DNA of 64,000 bases, taken from Gilliamella sp. wkB308. Lineage in GTDB: Bacteria; Pseudomonadota; Gammaproteobacteria; Enterobacterales; Orbaceae. Location of the stretch: NCBI RefSeq assembly GCF_001690185.1, contig NZ_LZGN01000034.1, forward strand, positions 223,260 through 287,259, given 5' to 3'. Positions 53,755 through 64,000 of the stretch are shown one piece after another. How positions within the stretch are numbered: position 1 is the stretch's first letter; each line of letters starts with the position of its first letter. The notes beneath the pieces are model-generated. The model had not been told where the DNA came from. It did not search any database and was given only the letters and a program-made list of their open reading frames with translations. Position numbers and translations under genes: made by a program.

Positions 53755-54414
53755 TTATTGATCTTTGTGTAAATTTAAAAGATAAGAAATCGCTTCTCTA
53801 TAATTAATCTCAAGATTTTCGCTACTTGATGAAGTAATATGCAAATCGGTAATCTTACCATTATCAATGCCATACACCCATCCATGTAAATTGACTTTTT
53901 GACCGCGTTGCCAAGCTGACTGAATAATGGTTGAATGTCCTAAATTATAAACTTGTTCAATAACATTTAATTCGCATAATATATCCATGCGAAGTTCTGG
54001 CGCAAATTTTCCAAGTAGTGAACTATTTCGAAACCATAGGTCACGAATATGTAACAACCAATTATTGATTAAACCGAGATCTGGATTTTCGACTGCAGCT
54101 CGAATTCCTCCACAGTCTAAATGACCACAAACGATAATATCTTCAATTTTTAGCACATCAACAGCATATTGCACGACCGATAAACAGTTAAGATCTGTGT
54201 GAATTACTTGATTACCGACATTTCTATGGACAAACATCTCTCCGGGTTTGAGTTTGATCAGTTTTTCTGCTGGAACACGGCTATCCGAACAGCCGATCCA
54301 TAAAAATTTAGGGTTTTGTTTAACCGCAAGTTGTTTAAAAAATTCAGGGTCTTCCTGCTCAATCTTTTCTGACCATTCGTGATTAAAACGAATTAAATCG
54401 TTTACGTCAAACAT
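53755..54414 (-). CDS. can: Beta-class carbonic anhydrase
   Basis: 219 residues. It interconverts CO2 and bicarbonate, supplying bicarbonate for biosynthesis. The zinc ligands are C42 and D44 (CSDSR), H98 and C101 (CGHLDCGG). The segments [13 protein letters not shown] and [12 protein letters not shown] match enteric Can rather than CynT. Confidence 0.96.
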   Translation of the reverse strand: MFDVNDLIRFNHEWSEKIEQEDPEFFKQLAVKQNPKFLWIGCSDSRVPAEKLIKLKPGEMFVHRNVGNQVIHTDLNCLSVVQYAVDVLKIEDIIVCGHLDCGGIRAAVENPDLGLINNWLLHIRDLWFRNSSLLGKFAPELRMDILCELNVIEQVYNLGHSTIIQSAWQRGQKVNLHGWVYGIDNGKITDLHITSSSSENLEINYREAISYLLNLHKDQ

Positions 54415-54494
54415 AATAATTATTTCCTAATTTATTTCATCAATATTATTAAACTAATTTATTATTTAATTAACAGTATGCAGTCTAATATAAT

Positions 54495-55553
54495 TTATTC
54501 CATATTTATATGCTGAAATTTACTTTTCATGATTAATTTACGCCAAAAAGGGGTGGTTAATATTTTGGCTTTGACTATTTTACTGTACAGCTTTAATCGT
54601 AACGGCAAAGTTTTAAAATAGTATCGTTTATTCGGATCGGGATCAGCGCTATTTAAAATTTTACTTAAAATCTCGGCGCTATCAAGTGCATAACTAATGC
54701 CTTCTAAAGAACTGGCACTAATAAATCCTGCTGCTTCACCGATTAAAAAAATGTTCTCGTTTCCTGTATAAAAATCACGAAAGCGGTTTGGATAAATCAC
54801 TAAGCATTTTTCGGTCTTATGGGGTTCCCCGAAAATAAATCCTTGCTGAGTTAATTTTTCTTTCAGATTTTCAAACTGTTGATTGGCGGTTTTTTTAGGA
54901 AAGGCGCCACCAAAAATAAATGACCCGTCTTTTGAAATGCTCCAAGCATAACAATTGGTTGATTGATTATCAAAAATACAAGAATAAAAAGGATGGGGAT
55001 GCTTTTCTGAAAACCATTGTTGTATAGCAACATACTGTCTTATTGAATGGGAAGGATAACGCATTCGTCTCACTAAAGAATTTGCCCCATCTGCGCCAAC
55101 AACATAACGAGTTGTGATTTTATGTTCTATGTTATTTTCATCAAGATAAGTAATTTGATAACCTTCTATAATACGCATAACCTCTTTGCATAATGTATTG
55201 TGATGCACTTCAACAGAGGATGGAATTAGTGATTTCAACCATAAATCGAATTTATGCCGATTGAAACTAACATAAGTACGTTGATAATTACGAACAAGAT
55301 TTGTTTGTAGATCATAAGTTTTTACGCTGAAAATTTGCGGATTAGATAAAATATCAGTAGGTAAATTAAGTTTTTGCCGAATAAATGATTTTTGTGCATC
55401 ATTAGCGAGTAATCCACCACAAGGCTTATGAAAACCTGCATCACCGGATTGATGTTTTTTATCCAATGCAATAATTTTAAATGATGGGCTAAGTAAACGA
55501 GCTAAGGTACTGCCTGCAGGTCCAAGACCTACAATTGCGATATCATAATCCAT
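54495..55553 (-). CDS. cbrA: FAD-dependent oxidoreductase CbrA (geranylgeranyl-reductase-like)
   Basis: 352 residues. The FAD-binding Rossmann motif is [17 protein letters not shown] (5-21); [11 protein letters not shown] and [16 protein letters not shown] are the second and third FAD motifs. [40 protein letters not shown] and SFIFGGAFP match CbrA of E. coli, which is linked to colicin M resistance, probably through prenyl lipid metabolism. The true substrate is unknown. It stands alone downstream of a 379-base gap. Confidence 0.82.
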   Translation of the reverse strand: MDYDIAIVGLGPAGSTLARLLSPSFKIIALDKKHQSGDAGFHKPCGGLLANDAQKSFIRQKLNLPTDILSNPQIFSVKTYDLQTNLVRNYQRTYVSFNRHKFDLWLKSLIPSSVEVHHNTLCKEVMRIIEGYQITYLDENNIEHKITTRYVVGADGANSLVRRMRYPSHSIRQYVAIQQWFSEKHPHPFYSCIFDNQSTNCYAWSISKDGSFIFGGAFPKKTANQQFENLKEKLTQQGFIFGEPHKTEKCLVIYPNRFRDFYTGNENIFLIGEAAGFISASSLEGISYALDSAEILSKILNSADPDPNKRYYFKTLPLRLKLYSKIVKAKILTTPFWRKLIMKSKFQHINME

Positions 55554-55932
55554 ACTATTAAGTCAGTTATCCTATAAATATTAAATAGGGTCTATGTTAT
55601 CATATTTGGATTTGATATTACTATTATGTATGCGGTTTGGGATATATGATTTATCTTCAAATGATCGGTAAATAGACCTTTTGGCAAAAAAGTAAGTCCA
55701 GTTCAGAAAATCTAAAAATTTATGTTGAAAACAAGTTATATTTTTTGTTTTGATTAGAGGGAACAAATAAATTAAAAAAAGTACCCGATTAATTGAAAAA
55801 ATGGATTTTGTATTACATAAAAGAAAATGAAAATTTAACCGTTATTAAATGCCAATAAAGAAGCGTGAATACCATATAATTTTTTAATAACGGAATAAAT
55901 TGATGTAATAAACCATTGATGCAAGTTGACGA
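55554..55932. other. Gap between yjiA and cbrA with no gene seen
   Basis: 379 AT-rich bases with no believable ORF (a 61-codon minus frame at 55581-55766 has no ribosome site). It contains an inverted repeat at 55839-55893. Confidence 0.55.
55839..55893. repeat. Perfect 11-base inverted repeat
   Basis: CCGTTATTAAA (55839-55849) and TTTAATAACGG (55883-55893) with a 33-base loop, 40 bases after the yjiA stop. It may be part of the yjiA 3' end; it is not a typical terminator. Confidence 0.55.
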
Positions 55933-56976
55933 TTAAATTTCCATAGTTTTTAAAAACGCCTGATTCAACTCGTCAAAAGGTAAGGGGCGACTGATAACAA
56001 TTAATTTCGACACTTTCTCTTGTTCATTTTGCCAAGGCGAACCATAATCAAATCCGACGACTTTATGAACGCCTTGCACTACTAAACGTTGTGCATTACC
56101 TTGTATAGCCAGTACACCTTTATAACGTAACATGTCATTACCATAGTGTTCAACAAGTTGTTCCATAAATGACCCTATCTTTTTTAAATTAAGTTCTTTT
56201 GCTTCGAAAAGATAGGTACAGATTTCATCATTTTTGAGTGAATGAGATTTTTTTAATGGAATGAGTTTAAAGCCTGGTGATTGGTGTTTTTGGCTCGTGT
56301 CAATAACAAACAAGCCTCGATTAATGTTGAGCTCATCACTCAAATCAAATGCGTGAATATCTAGCCATGCGGATTTTGGAAGTTGACCATTAACCGCTTC
56401 AATTATCATGGCTTTATGATTAATATGGTGAAGTCGATTTATAACGTGATTTTTTTGTTCATCATCAACACAATCTGTTTTTGTTAAAATAATGCGATCT
56501 GCAAAACCGATCTGTGAAAGGGCGACTCGATGCTCATCAAGATGTGTTAGTATGTGTTTAGCATCGACTAAAGTGACTATTGCATCTAATTGAATCGTTT
56601 CCCGAATCAATTCATCAATAAAAAAAGTTTGTATGATTGGCGCAGGATCAGCAAGCCCTGTCGTTTCAATAATAAGACGATCGAAATGTAATTCACCTGC
56701 GATTCGTTTAGCATGCAGTTGATGTAGTGCTTCAGTTAGTTCGCCTTGAATGGTACAACAAATACAACCATTAGTAATTTCGACAATTTGAATATCCGTG
56801 CTGACATTAAGTAAATTACTGTCAATATTTACTGGCCCGTATTCATTTTCGATAATAATTGTTTTTTCGTTATGGTTATTTTCTAATAAATAATTAATTA
56901 GTGTTGTTTTTCCTGCACCAAGAAAACCTGTTAATATCGTGACAGGAAGTAAAGAAGAATTAATTTGCTCAGTCAT
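55933..56976 (-). CDS. yjiA: CobW/COG0523-family GTPase YjiA
   Basis: 347 residues. Walker A is GFLGAGKTTL (about 17-26), the metal-binding motif is NGCICCTI (CxCC), and the GTP-specificity motif is LTKTD. TTGLADPAPIIQTFFIDE and RYKGVLAIQG match YjiA of E. coli. COG0523 GTPases handle transition metals, most often zinc. It follows yjiX by 16 bases, as in enterics, but the pyruvate transporter gene normally upstream is absent. Confidence 0.9.
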   Translation of the reverse strand: MTEQINSSLLPVTILTGFLGAGKTTLINYLLENNHNEKTIIIENEYGPVNIDSNLLNVSTDIQIVEITNGCICCTIQGELTEALHQLHAKRIAGELHFDRLIIETTGLADPAPIIQTFFIDELIRETIQLDAIVTLVDAKHILTHLDEHRVALSQIGFADRIILTKTDCVDDEQKNHVINRLHHINHKAMIIEAVNGQLPKSAWLDIHAFDLSDELNINRGLFVIDTSQKHQSPGFKLIPLKKSHSLKNDEICTYLFEAKELNLKKIGSFMEQLVEHYGNDMLRYKGVLAIQGNAQRLVVQGVHKVVGFDYGSPWQNEQEKVSKLIVISRPLPFDELNQAFLKTMEI

Positions 56977-56992
56977 AACATATTCTTAATTG

Positions 56993-57190
56993 TTAACAAC
57001 ATTTAAACCCACCTTTACCAGAATAACGTGCTTCTTGGCGTTCTTTAAAAAACTCTTCATAAGTCATTGGCGTTTGTTCTGGATGGGTCAACTTCATATG
57101 TTGAACATAAGTATCATAATCGGGAATACCAACCATTAACTTAGCGGCCTGTCCAAGGTACTTACCAGCTTTTGCGAGTGAATCAAACAT
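56993..57190 (-). CDS. yjiX: Small YbdD/YjiX-family protein
   Basis: 65 residues. The sequence [20 protein letters not shown] and the terminal CC after a Gly/Lys-rich stretch are the YbdD/YjiX signature (DUF466). The family is normally encoded right after a CstA/BtsT peptide or pyruvate transporter; here the first gene upstream is murA on the other strand. The terminal cysteine pair might interact with the YjiA metal site, which is inference. Confidence 0.9.
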   Translation of the reverse strand: MFDSLAKAGKYLGQAAKLMVGIPDYDTYVQHMKLTHPEQTPMTYEEFFKERQEARYSGKGGFKCC

Positions 57191-57478
57191 TTGTTTTCTC
57201 TTAAATAAAATTGTTTTTTGTTAAGTAATAATATCACGATAAACATGACAAATTTAACGGTGATTACTCTAAATAACAGTGTTTAACTATAAGGTGCTTG
57301 TTTATTTGAGTCAATCATTGTTTAGCTGAGATTTTATCAATTCATAAACAATATTGGAAAGTCTTTAACAAATCGCTTTTGAAAATAATGATAAGGTTGG
57401 TTTTTTTAGATATCTTATAAAATTCATTTATCTATTAGCAAATAACTTTTATAATATTTGCCAATTTATCAAACATAA

Positions 57479-58747
<1,269 letters not shown>

Positions 58748-58797
58748 TCCTATCTAGTCTTTGTGATAACGGTTGATATGTTAAAAGGAGAACAATA

Positions 58798-59373
58798 ATG
58801 ACTAAACAAGCATTAGTATTCTTATCTCAAGGTTGTGAAGAAACTGAGGCCGTTACCACCATTGACTTATTGACCCGTGCAGGTATAAAAGTTATCACTG
58901 CAAGTATTTCTCAATCACGTGAAGTTGCGTGTTCTCGTGGGGTAACTATCCTTGCACAAAAAGTATTTTCCGAAATTAAACACACTGATTTTGATGTGGT
59001 TATTTTGCCGGGTGGTTTAAAAGGTGCGGAAAATTTTCGTGATTGTCCTGAGTTAATCGAAAAATTAAAACAAACACATCAGTCAGGTAATATTGTTGCG
59101 GCCATTTGTGCTTCACCTGCAATGGTTTTACAATATCATCATTTATTCCCGCATGCTTTTATGACCGGTTATCCAACAACTCAAGATGCATTTAAACATT
59201 GGAAAGCTGAAAGAGTATACTTTGACGAACAGTATAAAATCATTACTAGCCAAGGTCCTGCGACTTCAATTGATTTTGCTTTGAAAATTATTGATGCTTT
59301 ATTAGGTAAAACTAAAGCGGCTGAAGTTGCTGAACAGTTAGTACTACCATCAGGAATTGAATCCTATCAATAA
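58798..59373 (+). CDS. yajL: DJ-1/PfpI-family protein YajL
   Basis: 191 residues. The DJ-1 nucleophile is C104 in AAICASPA, with the Glu in GCEETEAVTTIDLL. The length and the segments ILPGGLKGAENFRDC and TSQGPATSIDFALKIID match YajL, a protein linked to oxidative and carbonyl stress. AAGGAG lies eight bases before the ATG. It follows murA by 50 bases with no terminator. Confidence 0.92.
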   Translation: MTKQALVFLSQGCEETEAVTTIDLLTRAGIKVITASISQSREVACSRGVTILAQKVFSEIKHTDFDVVILPGGLKGAENFRDCPELIEKLKQTHQSGNIVAAICASPAMVLQYHHLFPHAFMTGYPTTQDAFKHWKAERVYFDEQYKIITSQGPATSIDFALKIIDALLGKTKAAEVAEQLVLPSGIESYQ

Positions 59374-59384
59374 ATAGGTATCAA

Positions 59385-60290
59385 ATGTCAAATTCACATT
59401 TGTACGAAAAATTAGTTAAAAAAGCGACATTAAGTGCTGTCTTAATTTCTATTTTCTTAATTTCTATTAAGTTAATTACTTGTTGGTTCACGGGCTCAAT
59501 CAGTTTATTTGCTTCACTGCTTGATTCAAGTATAGATTTAATCGCATCCGGTCTAAATTTCTTTCTTGTGAGATATGCACTAAAACCTGCTGATGATGAT
59601 CATACTTTTGGTCATGGTAAAGCAGAATCGCTTGCTGCTTTAGCTCAAAGTACATTTATTATTGGATCTGCGACAATTTTGCTTCTTTCCAGCATTAAAT
59701 CAATTGTTCATCCAACAGCACTTGATGTTCCGTTGTTTGGTATCATCGTGTCTGTCATTTCGACAGTCATTACTTGTGTCTTAGTGTTATATCAACGATA
59801 TGTGATAAAAATTACGCAAAGCAAAGCGGTGAAAGCGGACATGCTGCATTACTCTTCGGATATGTTTATGAATGTCGCAGTAGTAATTGCACTATGTTTA
59901 AGTTGGTATGGCATTACTTATGCAGATGCTGTATTTGCATTTTTTATCGCTTTAGTCATTTGTTATAATGCTTATCAAATTGCCTACAACGCTATTCAAG
60001 ATCTGCTTGATCGCGCATTGCCTGATAATGACAATCAAAAAATAGCTGAAATTGTGGCTTCATTTCCACAAGTACATGGTTTTCATGATTTAAAAACCAG
60101 ACAAGCAGGACCTGTAAAATTTATTCAATTACACATTGAACTTGATGATAACATGCCATTAGTAAAAGCGCATGCCATAACCGATGCGGTTGAAAAACAT
60201 CTTTCTAATGAATTTGCACCTGCCACAGTTATTATTCATCAAGATCCTATATCGGTTGTTCCTGCTGAAAAAATAAGCGATAAATTATAA
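59385..60290 (+). CDS. fieF: Cation-efflux pump FieF
   Basis: 301 residues, CDF family, with six membrane helices and a cytoplasmic C-terminal domain. The metal site residues are visible in helix 2 (LLDSSIDLIAS, two Asp) and helix 5 (HYSSDMFMNV, His and Asp), as in FieF of E. coli, which exports iron or zinc by proton antiport. It starts 11 bases after yajL and precedes pfkA, as in enterics. Confidence 0.93.
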   Translation: MSNSHLYEKLVKKATLSAVLISIFLISIKLITCWFTGSISLFASLLDSSIDLIASGLNFFLVRYALKPADDDHTFGHGKAESLAALAQSTFIIGSATILLLSSIKSIVHPTALDVPLFGIIVSVISTVITCVLVLYQRYVIKITQSKAVKADMLHYSSDMFMNVAVVIALCLSWYGITYADAVFAFFIALVICYNAYQIAYNAIQDLLDRALPDNDNQKIAEIVASFPQVHGFHDLKTRQAGPVKFIQLHIELDDNMPLVKAHAITDAVEKHLSNEFAPATVIIHQDPISVVPAEKISDKL

Positions 60291-60376
60291 CCAAAAATAG
60301 CTTTTATATTTATTGTTAGATATCTGTTAAAACTCTATAATAGTTAAAAGTTAATTATTATTTGGAGTTATGTTGT

Positions 60377-61339
60377 ATGATAAAAAAAATTGGTATCTTA
60401 ACCAGTGGTGGTGATGCGCCAGGGATGAATGCTGCGATTCGTGGTGTGGTTAGAACGGCATTAACGGAAGGATTAGATGTTTTTGGTATTCACGATGGTT
60501 ATTTAGGACTTTGTGAAGATCGAATTACTCAATTAGATCGTTCTAGTGTGTCCGATATTATTACACGAGGCGGTACATTTTTAGGTTCAGCAAGATTTCC
60601 TGAATTTAAAGATAAAGAGGTAAGAAAAAAAGCAATAGCGAATCTGCAAAAACACCAAATCGATGCATTAGTTGTCATTGGCGGTGACGGTTCTTATATG
60701 GGAGCAATGCGCTTAACCGAAGAAGGATTCCCTTGTATTGGTTTACCTGGCACAATTGATAATGATATTCGTGGTACCGACTATACAATTGGTTATTTTA
60801 CCGCACTTAGCACCGCCGTAGAAGCTATCGATAGATTGCGTGATACTTGTTCTTCTCATCATCGTATTTCTGTAATTGAGATTATGGGACGTGATTGTGG
60901 TGATTTAACGTTAAATGCAGCTGTGGCTGGCGGTTGTGAATTCATGATTATCCCTGAAGTTTCTTATACTAAAGAAGACTTAATTGAAGAAATTAAACTC
61001 GGTTTTGCTAAGGGTAAAAAACATGCTATTGTAACCGTTACTGAGCATATGTGTGATGTTAATCAGCTTGCGGCTGATATTGAAGCTGCTGTACATCATG
61101 AAACCCGTGCTACTGTGCTTGGTCATGTTCAACGAGGTGGTTCACCAGTTCCTTACGATCGTATTTTAGGTTCTCGTATGGGTGCTTTCGCAGTCGAGTT
61201 GTTGCTACAAGGTCATGCTGGACGCTGTGTAGGTGTACAAAATGGTAAATTAGTTCATCACGACATTATAGAAGCAATTAATACAATGAAACGTCCGTTT
61301 GATATGGAATTATATAATGTTGCTAAACGTCTATTTTAG
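60377..61339 (+). CDS. pfkA: 6-Phosphofructokinase
   Basis: 320 residues from the ATG at 60377, the exact enteric length; an upstream TTG at 60362 would add MELCC without support, and GGAG lies nine bases before the chosen ATG. It catalyses the committed step of glycolysis. [44 protein letters not shown] and IEIMGRDCG are the ATP and fructose-6-phosphate motifs. Confidence 0.97.
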   Translation: MIKKIGILTSGGDAPGMNAAIRGVVRTALTEGLDVFGIHDGYLGLCEDRITQLDRSSVSDIITRGGTFLGSARFPEFKDKEVRKKAIANLQKHQIDALVVIGGDGSYMGAMRLTEEGFPCIGLPGTIDNDIRGTDYTIGYFTALSTAVEAIDRLRDTCSSHHRISVIEIMGRDCGDLTLNAAVAGGCEFMIIPEVSYTKEDLIEEIKLGFAKGKKHAIVTVTEHMCDVNQLAADIEAAVHHETRATVLGHVQRGGSPVPYDRILGSRMGAFAVELLLQGHAGRCVGVQNGKLVHHDIIEAINTMKRPFDMELYNVAKRLF

Positions 61340-61706
61340 AATGTACAGCAATCTTTAAAAATATCAACAAATGGTAAATCAAATGAAGGTGAATAATTGA
61401 ATATAATCGGAATATTACGTTTATATCAAAAGTTCACCTATGAAATACAAATGATGTGTTAATTGATCAAGTTAATACCGTTCTACTTTTTTAAATTTAT
61501 ATAATTAAAAAATTTCAGTATAAATTCAACAAAGTTAATATTATCCATAGGTAATCGATAAAAAATCAGGTTAACGAAGAAGTCGTTAATTCCGAAAAAA
61601 TAAGTGAAAAATCTAAATAAAATTCCTTAATATAAATAAGTTGGTAACATTATAAACAAATAATTTCACACTTGATGCTTATTTTTCCAAATGTAAGGGG
61701 AACCGC
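61340..61706. other. Gap between pfkA and the GNAT gene with no gene seen
   Basis: 367 AT-rich bases without a convincing ORF, hairpin or tRNA. The pfkA terminator is not obvious. Confidence 0.5.
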
Positions 61707-61961
61707 ATGTCACTTATCTATAAAGAAGACCCAGAAAGATTTTATATTCTTGATAATGATAAAGAAATAGCAGAAATGACATTTTCTCGTATTGGTCAAG
61801 ACAAAGCGACAATTAATCACACTTTTGTGGATTCAATTTATCGAGGTCAAGGTTTGGCTGATAAATTACTCGATCTTACTGTCAAAAAATTAACCGAAGA
61901 ACATCGAGAAATCATTCCTATCTGTTCGTTTGCTGCAAAGAAATTAAATAGACAACATTAA
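61707..61961 (+). CDS. Small GNAT-like acetyltransferase (YjdJ type)
   Basis: 84 residues, the size of the short GCN5-related proteins of the Acetyltransf_CG family. The acetyl-CoA loop is visible as FVDSIYRGQGLADKLLD, and IPICSFAAKKL corresponds to the conserved IVPxCxF end. GGGGAA precedes the ATG. The acceptor is unknown; the human relative is NATD1. Confidence 0.8.
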   Translation: MSLIYKEDPERFYILDNDKEIAEMTFSRIGQDKATINHTFVDSIYRGQGLADKLLDLTVKKLTEEHREIIPICSFAAKKLNRQH

Positions 61962-62079
61962 TACAATATGACATTTCTTTGATAACTGTTTATCTTCGTT
62001 TTTATAAATACTTATTATTGTCGTTTAATTATATGATACAGTATAGAGAATTATATATTTTCTATTCTTATTAATAAAA

Positions 62080-63153
62080 ATGACAACTGTAAAAGCTCAA
62101 AAAATTCATTCTATCCATGTGTTACGTGGCGTTGCAATTATAATGATTGTCTTCAGTCATTGCTTAGGTGTATTTATCAATAACAAAACCTTAATTGAAA
62201 ATAGTTATCTTTACTCGTTTTTAAATTTATTTGCCTTTAATTTCACAACTTTTTTTGTGTTAATTGCGGGATTTCTATTTCAACATTTAACTTACAAATA
62301 TGATACAAAGACATATTATTTATCCAAATTTAAAACGGTTGTCTGTCCTTATATCTCTGTATCAATATTTTGTTTTCTTTTTTTCCATTATCAACAATTA
62401 TCACATTTGCCGTTTTTTTCTATTACGCAAACGAGTGTTGTGAGTCAGATTGCTATCATGATGCTAACCGGTTCGCAGTTATTACCGCTCTGGTTTATCC
62501 CAATGATTATCATTATTTATATTATGGCGCCTCTGTTTTATAAGTTATCTAAAAAGAATTTGATTGTTGCCGGTCTGATAGGTATGTTTTGGGTTGTTAT
62601 GTTCACAAAACCTGACTTCACTAAACCGCTACTAAATTTATTACATTATGGTCCTGTCTATTTAATCGGAATGATGACTCGACAACATTATGAAACAATC
62701 ATCAAAGCAATTAAAAATAACTTGTATCTGGTTATGGCTTTTTTAGGGTTGTGCTTTTTTGTTACTTTTGTTGGGCGTTATGTTGATAATCTTGGTGTAG
62801 AAAAACTTTGGCTTGATACGTTGCAAAAAATTATCTTATTTATGTTAGCACTTTATTTTTTAGATAGATTGAATCACAAAACAAATGACGGGATGGTTTA
62901 TAAATTTTTCTCATTTATGGCTAATATAAGTTTTCCAATTTATTTTATTCATCAAATAATCATCATTGAGCTTTTAAAATTAATTCAAGTTTCACAACTG
63001 GGCAGTATTCTTAAAACAGAAAATGGTGAATTAGCTGCTATTGTTGCAGTTTGTTTATTAATATGCACATTGGCGTTCAGTGTGCTGGTTGCTTGTATAA
63101 TAAAATTTATATTAAAAGATAAATCAGTTTATGTCATAGGTAGTATTCGATAA
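62080..63153 (+). CDS. Acyltransferase-3 family membrane protein
   Basis: 357 residues with about ten membrane helices. The N terminus IHSIHVLRGVAIIMIVFSHC has the RG and H of the acyltransferase-3 active site. Such proteins O-acylate sugars of LPS, capsule, glucans or peptidoglycan; no surface-polysaccharide genes are nearby, so the acceptor is unknown. It is a lone gene before the rRNA operon. Confidence 0.8.
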   Translation: MTTVKAQKIHSIHVLRGVAIIMIVFSHCLGVFINNKTLIENSYLYSFLNLFAFNFTTFFVLIAGFLFQHLTYKYDTKTYYLSKFKTVVCPYISVSIFCFLFFHYQQLSHLPFFSITQTSVVSQIAIMMLTGSQLLPLWFIPMIIIIYIMAPLFYKLSKKNLIVAGLIGMFWVVMFTKPDFTKPLLNLLHYGPVYLIGMMTRQHYETIIKAIKNNLYLVMAFLGLCFFVTFVGRYVDNLGVEKLWLDTLQKIILFMLALYFLDRLNHKTNDGMVYKFFSFMANISFPIYFIHQIIIIELLKLIQVSQLGSILKTENGELAAIVAVCLLICTLAFSVLVACIIKFILKDKSVYVIGSIR

Positions 63154-63416
63154 CGTTAGCTTTAATTAAGCTTGGATAAAAAAATTATGGGTATAAAAAA
63201 TAAAAATGATTGCAACAGCAGTTTTTTTAAATAAGAAGGATTAAGTAAAGTCATTATTGTTGCAAAGGTAAGGGGAATGAATAGGAATGTAATGATAATT
63301 ATCTATCAAATTGTTTTTGCAAGACCTTATCGTCTGGGTTTGTTTTATGTCAAAAATTTATCGTAATTGGCTTTGAGTAAATATGAAACAAACGCACAAA
63401 AATTTGCAATAAACGC

Positions 63417-63444
63417 TTGCATGATTTTTTTAAGGCTCTATAAT
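63417..63444 (+). promoter_or_regulatory. rRNA operon promoter P1
   Basis: TTGCAT (63417-63422), 16-base spacer, TATAAT (63439-63444), followed by a GCGC discriminator, which is typical of stringently controlled rRNA promoters. The preceding 60 bases are A/T-tract rich and may serve as an UP element. Confidence 0.8.
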
Positions 63445-63525
63445 GCGCATCCACTGACACGGCGTCAGCGAAAGCAGGCGGTACAAGAGGTTAGTGAGCA
63501 GGATCAAAAATTTTGAAAAAAGATC

Positions 63526-63554
63526 TTGACGAATAAAAAGGTGTAGCGTAGTAT
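63526..63554 (+). promoter_or_regulatory. rRNA operon promoter P2
   Basis: TTGACG (63526-63531), 17-base spacer and TAGTAT (63549-63554), 109 bases after P1. Confidence 0.7.
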
Positions 63555-63600
63555 ACGCAGCCCTTGAGACAGTAAAAGCGAAAGCAAAAAAATACTGTCA

Positions 63601-63612
63601 GCTCTTTAAAAA
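63601..63612 (+). promoter_or_regulatory. boxA-like antitermination site in the rRNA leader
   Basis: GCTCTTTAAAAA matches the boxA of enteric rRNA leaders (GCTCTTTAACAA), and the following CAGACAATCTGTGTGGGCACT-like stretch is the conserved leader sequence. Confidence 0.75.
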
Positions 63613-63747
63613 GAAGAAACAGACAATCTGTGTGGGCACTTGCGAGACGAAAGAATAAAGTCTACGGACTCAAAAAATTAAGTCTTGATAAGTGACACTG
63701 AAGATTCATTTGAATATGTCAGAAACAGTTATTGAGCATCAAACTTT

Positions 63748-64000
63748 AAATTGAAGAGTTTGATCATGGCTCAGATTGAACGCTGGCGGCAGGCTTAACA
63801 CATGCAAGTCGAACGGTAACATGAGTGCTTGCACTTGATGACGAGTGGCGGACGGGTGAGTAAGGTATGGGGATCTGCCAAATGGAGGGGGACAACAGTT
63901 GGAAACGACTGCTAATACCGCATAAAGTTGAGAGACCAAAGTACGGTTCCGCAAGGACGTGCGCCATTTGATGAACCCATATGGGATTAGCTAGTTGGTG
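63748..64000 (+). rRNA. rrs: 16S ribosomal RNA, 5' part
   Basis: It begins with AAATTGAAGAGTTTGATC, followed by the universal 27F region, CTGGCGGCAGGC and ACACATGCAAGTCGA, and runs off the window after 253 bases. The sequence is gammaproteobacterial. Hypothetical ORFs on the other strand inside it are ignored. Confidence 0.98.

Noticed and set aside
55581..55766. 61-codon ORF upstream of cbrA
   Set aside because: No ribosome site, no recognisable protein features and very AT-rich; likely chance.
63739..63967. ORFs opposite the 16S rRNA
   Set aside because: They lie within the rRNA gene and are common spurious calls.

Overview
The window is an AT-rich gammaproteobacterial chromosome segment. 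The housekeeping proteins read like low-GC relatives of the enteric ones (Rho, Gnd, AroF, AroB, GlnS, NrdD). The 5' end of 16S rRNA at the right edge and the overall gene content fit Orbaceae, probably Gilliamella or a close insect-gut relative. That placement is inferred from the reading alone, without a database search. No insertion sequence, prophage, CRISPR array or tRNA was seen.

Bases 1-12263 (plus strand) form one compact cell-envelope operon. It holds the 3' part of an SrfC-family gene, a single-pass membrane protein, a secreted von Willebrand A (vWA) protein resembling the periplasmic half of the type VI kinase PpkA, an ABC ATPase, an FtsX-like permease, a periplasmic formylglycine-generating-enzyme-like (FGE-like) protein, two coiled-coil lipoproteins and two tandem membrane-anchored vWA paralogues. 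The ATPase, permease, FGE-like protein and lipoprotein have the composition of the TagT-TagS-TagR-TagQ signalling module of the Pseudomonas H1 type VI system. Here they sit beside SrfC, with no kinase and no secretion genes in view. This is the strongest candidate for an undescribed system.

Bases 12364-18415 (minus strand) are the replication block dnaA-dnaN-recF-gyrB, with a consensus DnaA box in the dnaA promoter. ompA, rdgC and a MipA/OmpV-like porin follow upstream of it.

Bases 21792-27585 are a second accessory locus made of two convergent operons. The plus-strand operon encodes a class III aminotransferase, a FemAB/GNAT-like acyltransferase and an arginase-fold protein. The minus-strand operon encodes an HAD-IB phosphatase, an alpha/beta hydrolase and two small paired SMR/EamA membrane proteins. 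Together they look like a pathway that makes or modifies, and then exports, a small amine or amino-acid-derived compound.

Bases 27745-63153 are mostly core genes: rstAB, glnS, a short endonuclease V, a large DUF2339 membrane protein, purL, aroF (with TyrR-like boxes), aroB, nadE-glnB, tfoX/sxy, rhlB/trxA/rho in the enteric arrangement, gnd, nrdDG (with two NrdR boxes), can, cbrA, yjiXA without its usual pyruvate transporter, murA-yajL-fieF-pfkA, a small GNAT protein and an acyltransferase-3 membrane protein.

The right edge carries a ribosomal RNA operon start: two promoters, a boxA-containing leader and the first 253 bases of 16S rRNA.
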